Shown: piece after piece, positions 53,505-61,319 of the stretch
Numbering within the stretch: position 1 is the first letter of the stretch
Layout: the number at the start of each line of letters is the position of its first letter
NCBI GenBank assembly: GCA_910587075.1
Contig: CAJUKE010000008.1
Span: 1 to 64,000 of the forward strand
Direction of reading: 5' to 3'
DNA from: an uncultured Muribaculaceae bacterium
Lineage (GTDB): Bacteria; Bacteroidota; Bacteroidia; Bacteroidales; Muribaculaceae
Length of the DNA stretch: 64,000 nucleotides
The notes under the pieces: model-generated
The model's database searches: none
The model's input: the letters and a program-made list of their open reading frames with translations, nothing else
Told to the model about the DNA's origin: nothing
Program-made: the position numbers and the translations under genes

Positions 53505-54824
53505 ATGATTCTACACAGCACAAACAGAAGCGCTCCTCAGGCAACCCTGCCGCAAGCCGCCGCTTGCGGCATCGCACCCGACGGCGGACTCTACCTCCCC
53601 GACTCGCTGCCGAGGCTTCCGAAGGCTTTCTTCAATAATATCGCGGAGATGTCGCTGCGGGAGGTCGCCTATGTGGTGGCCAACTCGCTTTTCGGCTCGC
53701 TCGCGCCGTCGGGCGACCTCAAGCGCGTTGTCGACGACGCGCTCGACTTCCCCATACCCCTGCGCAGGGTCCACGGCGACCGCTTCGTGCTGGAACTGTT
53801 CCACGGCCCCACCCACACGTTCAAGGACGTGGGAAGCCGCTTCATGGCCGGACTGCTGCCGCTGATTTCGGCCGACGGCGCCGCCGGGCGCGACATAATA
53901 GTCGCCACCTCCGGCGACAGCGGCGGAGCGGTGGCCAACGGATTCCTGAAAGCCGCCTCGACACGGGTGTTCGTGCTCTTCCCCAAGAACAGACTGACCC
54001 GCGACCAGATAGCGCTGTTCGCAACACTCCGCAACGTGGTGGCCGTGGAGGTCGACGGCACTTTCGACGACTGCCAGAACCTCGCCGTCGACGCCCTGCG
54101 GAACTCGCTGCGCGACAGCCAGCGGCGCCCGCTCACTTCCGGCAACTCCATAAACCCCGCCCGGCAGCTCCCCTCGATCATCTATTACTTCCACGCCTAC
54201 GCCTGCGCCCTCCGCGAGAACCCGGAAACAGCCGGTGTAGTGGTGAGCGTGCCCTGCGGCAACCTGGGCAACCTCTCGGCCGGACTGATGGCCAAGAAGA
54301 TGGGGCTCCCGGTAAGCCGCTTCGTGGCGGTCAACAACGCCAACGACGAGTTCGTGGAGTTCCTCCGTACCGGCGGCTTCAAGCCGCGCAAGGCCCTGAT
54401 GACCCTCGCCGGAGCGATGGATGTGGGGAACCCCTCGAATATAGCCCGCATAATCGACCTCTACGGCGGTTGCCTCGAACGGCTCCGCGACGACGTGGAG
54501 GGATACGCGCTCTCCGACGACCAGATAGCCAACACCATGAGCGAGGTGTACCGCGCCACCGGCTACATACTCGACCCCCAGGGAGCCGCGGCCTTCAGGG
54601 CGCTCGACTACACGCTCCGCCCCGGGGAGACCGGCATAGCGCTTTCGAGCGCCGCCCCGGGAGTCTTCGCCGACACCGTCGAGGAGATACTCGGCACTCG
54701 CCCCTCGCTCCCCGGCTCCGACAGCGCCCCCGCGGCCCGCGGCCAGGTGAGGGTGATTAAAATTCCAGCGACTCAAAGCGCCCTGCAGAGGGTGCTCAAC
54801 ATACACCAACACAATTATAACTAA
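53505..54824 (+). CDS. thrC: Threonine synthase
   Basis: ThrC converts O-phosphohomoserine to threonine with PLP. The 439-residue length fits the E. coli-type enzyme. The PLP lysine lies in LFHGPTHTFKDVGSRFMAGL near residue 110, the phosphate-binding loop in VATSGDSGGAVANGFL near residue 135, and SGNSINPARQLPSIIYYFHA near 210 completes the active-site pattern. The frame starts with ATG at 53505. The conserved small gene follows after 11 bases. Confidence 0.97.
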   Translation: MILHSTNRSAPQATLPQAAACGIAPDGGLYLPDSLPRLPKAFFNNIAEMSLREVAYVVANSLFGSLAPSGDLKRVVDDALDFPIPLRRVHGDRFVLELFHGPTHTFKDVGSRFMAGLLPLISADGAAGRDIIVATSGDSGGAVANGFLKAASTRVFVLFPKNRLTRDQIALFATLRNVVAVEVDGTFDDCQNLAVDALRNSLRDSQRRPLTSGNSINPARQLPSIIYYFHAYACALRENPETAGVVVSVPCGNLGNLSAGLMAKKMGLPVSRFVAVNNANDEFVEFLRTGGFKPRKALMTLAGAMDVGNPSNIARIIDLYGGCLERLRDDVEGYALSDDQIANTMSEVYRATGYILDPQGAAAFRALDYTLRPGETGIALSSAAPGVFADTVEEILGTRPSLPGSDSAPAARGQVRVIKIPATQSALQRVLNIHQHNYN

Positions 54825-54835
54825 AGCTAACCGTT

Positions 54836-55192
54836 ATGGCTAACATCCGTGATCTCAAGAAAGAAGTAAGATATGTTTGCGGCGACCTCGCCGTTGAATG
54901 CCTCATGGCCCGTTCATACATCAAAGGTGTCGACTCCGCCCGCATGGAGGCTATCGTAGGCGACATCGCCGCCCTCCAGCAGACCGCCCTGAGCCGCGTC
55001 ACCTTCAGCTTCGATAAAATCCCCTCCGACTTCGAATCGGGCCGCGAATACCGCCGCGCCCGCCGCGCCTACTTCAAGAAGGCCTACAAGTCGTTCCGCG
55101 AGAAATTCGAGGGTCACGTCACCGACATCGTGCGCGAAATGAACGCCGCCCTTCCCCAGGAAGTGAAGGACGCCAACAAGAAGCAGAACTAA
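54836..55192 (+). CDS. Conserved small Bacteroidales protein, unknown function
   Basis: A 118-residue, mostly helical and basic protein starting MANIRDLKKEVRYVCGDLAV. The central RRARRAYFKKAYKSFREKFE segment is strongly positively charged. I recall similar proteins with a MANIRDLKKDI-type N-terminus in Bacteroidales, but no function. It lies 11 bases after thrC and is probably in the same mRNA. Its codon use is the biased high-GC type of highly expressed genes here, so it may be abundant. Nucleic-acid contact is only a guess from charge. Confidence 0.8.
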   Translation: MANIRDLKKEVRYVCGDLAVECLMARSYIKGVDSARMEAIVGDIAALQQTALSRVTFSFDKIPSDFESGREYRRARRAYFKKAYKSFREKFEGHVTDIVREMNAALPQEVKDANKKQN

Positions 55193-55263
55193 TCCATCCT
55201 CACATCCCGCTGCCCCGGAAAGAGCCCACTGGCGCTCTCTCCGAGGCGGCGTGGAAAAACCCA

Positions 55264-55303
55264 CCGTCAGAAGGAGGGCGCATTGAGCGCCACCTTCCGA
55301 CGG
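55264..55303 (+). terminator. Hairpin before the acyltransferase gene
   Basis: CCGTC-AAGG-GGCGC (55264-55281) pairs with GCGCC-CCTTCC-GACGG (55287-55303), with small bulges. No long T run follows, so function as a terminator is uncertain. Confidence 0.4.
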
Positions 55304-55317
55304 CTTTCGCGTGACCT

Positions 55318-55860
55318 ATGAATATTTGCAAAAAGCTCCTCGATGTCGCCGGCTGGAAGGTGGAAGTGACCGTGCCAGACTATCCCAAGATGATCTACTG
55401 CGTGGCCCCTCACACATCCAACTGGGACTTCCCCCTTTGCGAGCTGGCCATACGGTCGGTAGGCCGCACGGCCGGATTCCTGATGAAAGCGAGCTGGTAC
55501 TTCTTCCCGCTCGGCTCGTTTTTCCGGGCCATCGGCGGAATACCCGTTGAGCGCAAGAACAAACGGCAGTCGCTGACGGAATACATCGTTGACAAATTCC
55601 GCTCGGAGCCGCGGCTCAAACTGGCCATAACCCCCGAAGGCACCCGCAAGGGCACCCGCGACTGGCACACAGGCTTCCTGCGTATAGCCCGCGAGGCGGG
55701 TGTCCCCATATGCCTCGCCGCTATCGACTACCCTTCGAAGACCATCTCGGCCACGGAAATCTTCATACCCACCGGGGATATGGAGGCCGATATGCTCGCC
55801 GTGAAAAAGTTCTACAGCGCTTTCACCGGAAAATTCGCCGACCAATGCCTGACCGACTGA
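55318..55860 (+). CDS. Lysophospholipid acyltransferase (PlsC-like)
   Basis: A 180-residue protein with the acyltransferase H-x4-D motif in APHTSNWDFPL near residue 32, a GGIPVERKN motif near 80, and the ITPEGTRKGT motif III near 105. No long membrane helix is present beyond a hydrophobic N-terminal part. The short length matches the small PlsC-like group found in Bacteroidetes. The acyl donor and acceptor are not predictable. The stop overlaps the start of the amidase gene by 16 bases, so the two are coupled. Confidence 0.85.
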   Translation: MNICKKLLDVAGWKVEVTVPDYPKMIYCVAPHTSNWDFPLCELAIRSVGRTAGFLMKASWYFFPLGSFFRAIGGIPVERKNKRQSLTEYIVDKFRSEPRLKLAITPEGTRKGTRDWHTGFLRIAREAGVPICLAAIDYPSKTISATEIFIPTGDMEADMLAVKKFYSAFTGKFADQCLTD

Positions 55861-56678
55861 CATCAGCCCCTGACGCCGTTAAGCCCGACACCATTAAAAT
55901 AGCGGCCATACCGCTCGACATACGGTTTGCCGACACCGAGCACAACCTGCTTCAGGCGGAGCGGGCCGTGCGAACGCTCGACGGCGATACCGACGTGGCC
56001 GTGCTGCCGGAGCTTTTCTCCACTTCATTTATTGCCGACAAGGCATTGATGGCCTCCAAGGCCGAGCCGGAAGGGGGACCGACCCTCAATCTCATTAAAA
56101 AGCTTGCCGCCGACACGGGTATCGCCATCGCCGGGAGCTACCTCGCCTCTGAGGGGGGCGAATACCTCAACCGTGGCTTCTTCGCGACACCCGAAGGAGA
56201 CGTCGCGACCTACGACAAGCGTCATCTCTTCTGCCTCAGCCCAGAAGCACGCCAGTGCCGCGCGGGGAGCGCCCTACCCCCCGTCGTCACCTACAAGGGG
56301 GCCCGCTTCAAGCTCATAATATGCTACGACCTCCGTTTCCCGGTATGGTGCCGCCAGAACGAGGAGTTTGACGCGCTGCTCGTGCCCGCCAACTGGCCCA
56401 ACGTCAGGGCCTATGCCTGGCACCACCTCCTGATCGCGCGCGCCATCGAAAACCAGGCCGTCGTGGTCGGAGCCGACTGCTCGGGCACCGACGATTACGG
56501 CAACTACGACGGAATGACGGCCATCTACGACGCAATGGGGAAACCTCTCGGCCTCTCATCCGACAACTCCGCCCCTACTGACGCTGTATACGCCTCCTTC
56601 TCCCCCGGGAGCCTGCGCAAACTGCGCTCCTCCCTCCCCTTCCTCTCCGATGCCGACAGCTTCGACATAAAGCTCTGA
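55845..56678 (+). CDS. Nitrilase-superfamily amidohydrolase (omega-amidase-like)
   Basis: The ATG at 55845 gives 277 residues; the longer in-frame extension lies inside the acyltransferase gene in another frame. The Glu-Lys-Cys triad is visible in VAVLPELFSTSF (Glu near residue 47), TYDKRHLFC (Lys near 123) and LIICYDLRFPVWCR (Cys near 159). The pattern is closest to YafV/Nit2-type omega-amidases, which hydrolyse alpha-ketoglutaramate or alpha-ketosuccinamate made by transamination. The exact substrate is inferred. Confidence 0.88.
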   Translation: MPDRLTSAPDAVKPDTIKIAAIPLDIRFADTEHNLLQAERAVRTLDGDTDVAVLPELFSTSFIADKALMASKAEPEGGPTLNLIKKLAADTGIAIAGSYLASEGGEYLNRGFFATPEGDVATYDKRHLFCLSPEARQCRAGSALPPVVTYKGARFKLIICYDLRFPVWCRQNEEFDALLVPANWPNVRAYAWHHLLIARAIENQAVVVGADCSGTDDYGNYDGMTAIYDAMGKPLGLSSDNSAPTDAVYASFSPGSLRKLRSSLPFLSDADSFDIKL

Positions 56679-56710
56679 GAAATTTCAGCGGTTCGTTTGT
56701 TTAATCAAAT

Positions 56711-57787
56711 ATGAACGATTCAACAAACAAATCCCACACCGGCACAAAATTCAGGGAAACAGCCGGCCGCGTGGCGAAAATAGTGGTTCCGTTGGCCATC
56801 TCCACTCTGCTGGTGGTGTGGCTGCTGCATAAGGTTGACATTCACCAGATAGGGCGTATCATCAGGGAGGGCGTCGACTATCGCTTTATCTTCACGATGA
56901 TGGCTATAACAGTGCTATCCCACATGATCCGCGGCATCCGATGGGGCATCCAGCTGCGCGCTGCCGGAATTCCGCGCATACCAGTAGTGGCAGAAAGCGT
57001 GTCGATTTTCGGAGCCTACGCCCTCAACCTCGTGTTTCCTTACCTGGGCGAAGCCTGGAGATGCGTCTACATCAAAAAACGTGAGAACTGCAAGCTATCC
57101 ACAGTGGTAGGCACCGACCTCGGCGACCGCGCCTCCGACGGGGTGATGATTCTCGCCCTGCTCATACTTTCAATGATAGTGGCCCGCCCCGCGATGGACC
57201 GCTTCCTCGACCATTACGCGTTCGGCCAGACGATAAGCCGCGTGCTCTCCGACGGCACACTTTGGGCAGTGCTCGGAGGTGCGGCGATGCTCGCGGCCAT
57301 TATCTGTTTCGCCTTGCGCAACACAAAATTTGTCCGCGGTATGAGGACCAGCGCGGCGCGTATCTGGAACGGCTTCCGGGTGCTTTTCCATATGAAGGGC
57401 ACGGGGTTGTACATCCTGCTAACCTTCGGCATCTGGATCTGCTACTTCCTTGAGACATACGTCTGCTTTTTTGCCTTCCCCTTCACCCGCCACCTGCTCG
57501 CCCCGGAGTATTGCTACGGGCTTCTGCCCGGACTGGTGGTATTCGTGTTCGGTTCCTGCTCGATGGGAGTTCCGTCGAACGGCGGACTCGGCCCCTGGAA
57601 CATTGCCGTGATGTTCGCCCTGAGCCTCTACGGCGTAAGCGACACCGACGGAGCCGCCTACTCGCTCGTATGCTGGAGCTTCCAGGCCGCGATACTCATA
57701 GCGTCAGGAATATTCTCAGCATTTTATATAATGTATGACCGCCGAAGGGCATGCCGCGGTACGATTTCAACATATGTTGAGAGTTGA
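56711..57787 (+). CDS. YbhN/AglD-like (UPF0104) membrane protein
   Basis: A 358-residue protein with about eight hydrophobic helices and the lysylphosphatidylglycerol-synthase transmembrane pattern. Segments such as HMIRGIRWGIQLRAAGI, VFPYLGEAWRCVYIKK and GTDLGDRASDGVMILALL fit the LPG_synthase_TM family. No cytoplasmic aminoacyl-transfer domain is present, so it is a flippase-like or unknown-function member. It follows the amidase by 32 bases and precedes a TonB-receptor-like gene. Confidence 0.85.
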   Translation: MNDSTNKSHTGTKFRETAGRVAKIVVPLAISTLLVVWLLHKVDIHQIGRIIREGVDYRFIFTMMAITVLSHMIRGIRWGIQLRAAGIPRIPVVAESVSIFGAYALNLVFPYLGEAWRCVYIKKRENCKLSTVVGTDLGDRASDGVMILALLILSMIVARPAMDRFLDHYAFGQTISRVLSDGTLWAVLGGAAMLAAIICFALRNTKFVRGMRTSAARIWNGFRVLFHMKGTGLYILLTFGIWICYFLETYVCFFAFPFTRHLLAPEYCYGLLPGLVVFVFGSCSMGVPSNGGLGPWNIAVMFALSLYGVSDTDGAAYSLVCWSFQAAILIASGIFSAFYIMYDRRRACRGTISTYVES

Positions 57788-57844
57788 CGCAACATTTTAG
57801 CGTATTTTCGCGTCTGAGATATGAAACCAATTCTCTGACGCAAT

Positions 57845-59920
57845 ATGAATATCAGAATCACAGCCGCACCGTTGCTGCTTGCCGCCCTCGCCGGAGCGGC
57901 CCAGGAACCGGCCGACTCAATAGAGGGCAAACAGCTCGAAGAAATCGTGGTCGAGGCACCGAGGGTAGTCCGCAAGGCCGATATGGACGTGTACTACCCC
58001 TCGCGGAGCGCGCTCGACATTTCAAAAAACGGGCTGCAACTGCTGCGCAACCTCATGATACCGTCGCTGAGCGTTACCGAAGCCCTGGGGCAGATCCAGG
58101 CCGCGGGCCAGTCGGTGCAGGTGCGCGTCAACGGCCGCGTCTCGTCAATCGACCAGGTGCGGGCGCTCCTTCCGGAGAGCATCAAGCGGGTCGAGTGGAT
58201 CGACAATCCCGGGCTGCGCTACAAAGGGGCGAACTATGTGCTCAACTTCATAGTGGCCAACCCGGAGGCGGGCGGCTCGGCACAGGCTATGGCGCAGCCG
58301 GCCCTCAACCAGGCCTGGGGGTTCTATATGGCCAATGCCAAATTCAATTCGGGGCGCTCCCAGTTCGAGGTCGGCGGGAATTTCAAACTCACCGAGGACA
58401 TCAAAACGCACCGCGATTACACGGAGAAGTTCACTTTCACCGACGGCACCTCGGTGATGCGCGACGAAACTTCCCGCGGAGGCTCGATGGATAACTCTAT
58501 GGGGCGCTTCTGGGCATCGTACAACTATATAAAGCCCGACACCACGGTACTGATGATCGACGCCTTCGTGTTCCACAAATTCAGCGACCGATTCAAATAC
58601 AACGGACTCCTGTCAATGAGCGACGGCTCGGACGACATCCTGCTGACCGACCAACACGGCGACAAGGGAACCACGCCCACAATCTCGGCATACTTCGAGC
58701 ACCACCTGCCTAACAACCAGCTTATAGTGGCCGACTTCTCGGGTTCGTTCTACTTCGGCAAAACCCACTCCGACTATGTTGAGCGTCTTCCGGGAGCCGA
58801 TGGATTTCTCAACGACATACACACCCTCATAAAAGACCGCAACCAGGCTTACGCCATCGAGGCCGACTATATAAAGAACTGGAAGCAGTCAAAGCTCACC
58901 GCCGGGGCCTCATATACGGCCAACCGCAACCGTTCGACCTACGAGAATCTAGGCGGGAGCGTGTTCCACCAGCGCCAGGACAAAGTGTACTTCTTCGCCG
59001 AGTATTTCCAACGCCTCAAGAAATTCACCTTCACCGCCGGAATCGGTGCGCAGTACACCGACATTCTTTTCAAGGAAACCAACCAGGGGAGCAGTTCCTG
59101 GAACATACGCCCGCAGGCCACAATTACCTACGGAATCAACCAAAACCACCAGTTCCGCCTCAGTTTCCAGACCTGGACCGCCGCCCCGTCGCTTGCCGAG
59201 TCAAACATCGTGCCCCAGCAGGTCGACGGCTTCCAGTGGCGCGCCGGCAACCCCGACCTCAAACCCTCCAACTCCTATATGCTCACACTGCGCTACAACT
59301 TCAGCGTTCCGAGGGTCAACGGCATGTTCGGCGTGAGAGCCTTCTCAAGCCCCGACGCCATCACTCCCCTGCTTTACTGGGACCAGAACCGACTCATTAC
59401 CACCTACGAGAACAGCCGCGGCCTGCAAAACCTCTCGTTCTTCATCGCCCCTCAGATCGACATTATTCCGAACTGGTTAATGGCCAGCGGCTACCTGCAA
59501 TTCCGTATGGAGCGGATGCGCGGCACCGGCTACGAACTGACCAACAACAACTGGAGCGGAAACGTGAACATCAACCTTTCCCACTGGGGCTTCAACCTCT
59601 CAGGCCAGTATGTCAGGTCGCAGCACGACCTTTGGGGCGAGAAAATCAGCTGGGGCGAAAACCTGTCGATAGTTGAGCTGACCTACAATTGGAAGAACTG
59701 GCAGTTCGGAGCAGGCATGATCATGCCATTCGGCGAGTATGACCAAGGCTCCAGGATGCTGAGCAAATGGAACTCCAACGAGCAGCATATGCGCATCGAT
59801 ATGCGCATCCCCTTTGTCAACGTCACCTACAACGTACAGTGGGGTCGCCAGAAACGCGGAGCGCGCAAACTGGTCAACGCCGACGCCAACGTAGACACCT
59901 CCACCGCACAAAGCCGCTGA
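57845..59920 (+). CDS. TonB-dependent-receptor-like outer-membrane protein
   Basis: A 691-residue protein. A short signal (LLLAALAGAAQ, cleavage near residue 20) precedes a plug-like domain (residues about 33-130) including QLEEIVVEAP and a VRVNGR-x-S segment. A large beta-barrel of the outer-membrane beta-barrel type follows. There is no N-terminal carboxypeptidase-regulatory-like domain, unlike most Bacteroidetes receptors of this size, and no SusD partner. The barrel does not end in the classical Phe but in a Thr/Ser-rich tail. The substrate is unknown. A box reading TATTTTCG lies just upstream, and a strong convergent terminator follows. Confidence 0.82.
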   Translation: MNIRITAAPLLLAALAGAAQEPADSIEGKQLEEIVVEAPRVVRKADMDVYYPSRSALDISKNGLQLLRNLMIPSLSVTEALGQIQAAGQSVQVRVNGRVSSIDQVRALLPESIKRVEWIDNPGLRYKGANYVLNFIVANPEAGGSAQAMAQPALNQAWGFYMANAKFNSGRSQFEVGGNFKLTEDIKTHRDYTEKFTFTDGTSVMRDETSRGGSMDNSMGRFWASYNYIKPDTTVLMIDAFVFHKFSDRFKYNGLLSMSDGSDDILLTDQHGDKGTTPTISAYFEHHLPNNQLIVADFSGSFYFGKTHSDYVERLPGADGFLNDIHTLIKDRNQAYAIEADYIKNWKQSKLTAGASYTANRNRSTYENLGGSVFHQRQDKVYFFAEYFQRLKKFTFTAGIGAQYTDILFKETNQGSSSWNIRPQATITYGINQNHQFRLSFQTWTAAPSLAESNIVPQQVDGFQWRAGNPDLKPSNSYMLTLRYNFSVPRVNGMFGVRAFSSPDAITPLLYWDQNRLITTYENSRGLQNLSFFIAPQIDIIPNWLMASGYLQFRMERMRGTGYELTNNNWSGNVNINLSHWGFNLSGQYVRSQHDLWGEKISWGENLSIVELTYNWKNWQFGAGMIMPFGEYDQGSRMLSKWNSNEQHMRIDMRIPFVNVTYNVQWGRQKRGARKLVNADANVDTSTAQSR

Positions 59921-59974
59921 TCAACACTCATATCCAACTATCCCATATAATTCCCAATCAACATCCTTAAAAGG

Positions 59975-60011
59975 AGCGCCCCGGAAGTTCTCGATGAACT
60001 TCCGGGGCGCT
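59975..60011. terminator. Bidirectional terminator
   Basis: Perfect 16-bp arms AGCGCCCCGGAAGTTC (59975-59990) and its complement (59996-60011) lie between the convergent outer-membrane-protein and TPR genes. Confidence 0.85.
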
Positions 60012-60064
60012 GTATTTATCAATCATTCCAGGGCCAAAGCCCGGAAACGAAAGTCAGGAGTCAA

Positions 60065-61279
60065 TTACATAGCCTCGACGCGCTTGAGGTTGGCCTCGTC
60101 GTTGAGGTTGTAGTAAATCGAGCGGAGCACGCTGCGGGCGTCGGAATTCTGGTCGTCAAGCTCGTAGGACTTCTCGATATAACCGGCTGCCTCGCGGAAG
60201 AGGGGGTTGATGCGGGTCTCGCGGAGCTTGTTGTACTCCTCGTTGCTCAGACCGCCACCCTCCTGTTCGTCGATGGCGCAGGCCTCCTGATAGAGGGAGT
60301 AGCCGAGACGGAAGAGAGCCTGCGCGTTCTTCGGATCGAGCTCCATAGCCTTCTTGTAAGCGGCCTTGGCGTCGGCGAGTTTGTTCTCGGTTTCGAGCAC
60401 CACGCCCTTCACGAAGTAGAGCTGGGCGTTGTCGGGGTCGGCGGCGAGATACTTGTCGATCATAGCGTCGGCGGCGGCGAAGTCCTTCTTGTCTAGGTAG
60501 TTGTTAATCATATAACCGATGTAGCGGCTATCCTCGGCACCGTAGATGGGATAAGCCTGCTCGGCGATAGCGGCCATTTCGGCAGCGTTGTTCATCGCGG
60601 AAGCGGCGGAGATAGCGTAGTCAAAGGCGTTCTTCTTCTGATAGCCCATCGAGATAGCGTCCTTGAAGTTCTTCAGGGCGCCCTCGTTGTTCTGCAGCAG
60701 CGAGTTGCCGATACCCATGTTGAAGAGGATCTCACCATAAATCGAGTCGGGCTGGGCCTTAAGGCCGGCCTTCACGAGTACGGGGTTGGCGCGGTTCTCA
60801 ACGAAGAGGTCCCAAGCCTGCACGGCGCCGGCGTAGTCCTCAGCCTCCCAAAGGTAGAGGGCGGCGTTGGAGAAGTCGTTGTAGTGGCCAACGATCATCT
60901 TGACCATATCCTTGGAGTATTTGGTCTTGGTCTTACCCTTGGCGTCGACAACGGTGTCGAGGGGGAGGGCCTTCTGGAAGTATCCGTAGCCGTCGATAAG
61001 CGAGTGGCCGAGAGCCTTCTTGTCGACCTCTTTGCCCATCTGGGCCACAACCTGCTGGTTGTCGAAGTAGTCAAACGCGCCCTTGCCAGCAACGAACCAG
61101 GTGTAGGCCTGTTCGGCAGTCTCGGGATTGGTGAAAGCGGGCTTGAGAGCCTCGATATTCTGGGGATACTTTTCGGGAGCCGATTTCATGGCGCGTTCGG
61201 CATCCTTGACCACCTGCATCTGGCCGAAAGCGGTCAGCGCGCAGGTAAGCGAAATGCCCAGGAAGCTGATTTTTTTCAT
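60065..61279 (-). CDS. Tetratricopeptide-repeat protein, periplasmic
   Basis: A 404-residue protein with a signal peptide (MKKISFLGISLTCALTAFGQ). About eight TPR-like helix pairs cover the mature protein, clearest at residues about 255-345 (for example DPDNAQLYFVKGVVLETENK and AMELDPKNAQALFRLGYSLY). TPR proteins scaffold protein complexes; no partner is evident. It follows gyrA by 40 bases on the same strand, the arrangement seen in Bacteroides. The heavy use of GCC/GAG-type codons suggests high expression. Confidence 0.88.
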   Translation of the reverse strand: MKKISFLGISLTCALTAFGQMQVVKDAERAMKSAPEKYPQNIEALKPAFTNPETAEQAYTWFVAGKGAFDYFDNQQVVAQMGKEVDKKALGHSLIDGYGYFQKALPLDTVVDAKGKTKTKYSKDMVKMIVGHYNDFSNAALYLWEAEDYAGAVQAWDLFVENRANPVLVKAGLKAQPDSIYGEILFNMGIGNSLLQNNEGALKNFKDAISMGYQKKNAFDYAISAASAMNNAAEMAAIAEQAYPIYGAEDSRYIGYMINNYLDKKDFAAADAMIDKYLAADPDNAQLYFVKGVVLETENKLADAKAAYKKAMELDPKNAQALFRLGYSLYQEACAIDEQEGGGLSNEEYNKLRETRINPLFREAAGYIEKSYELDDQNSDARSVLRSIYYNLNDEANLKRVEAM

Positions 61280-61319
61280 AACTTGCGTTATTATTAATTA
61301 AGGTATTAGTAGATAGCGT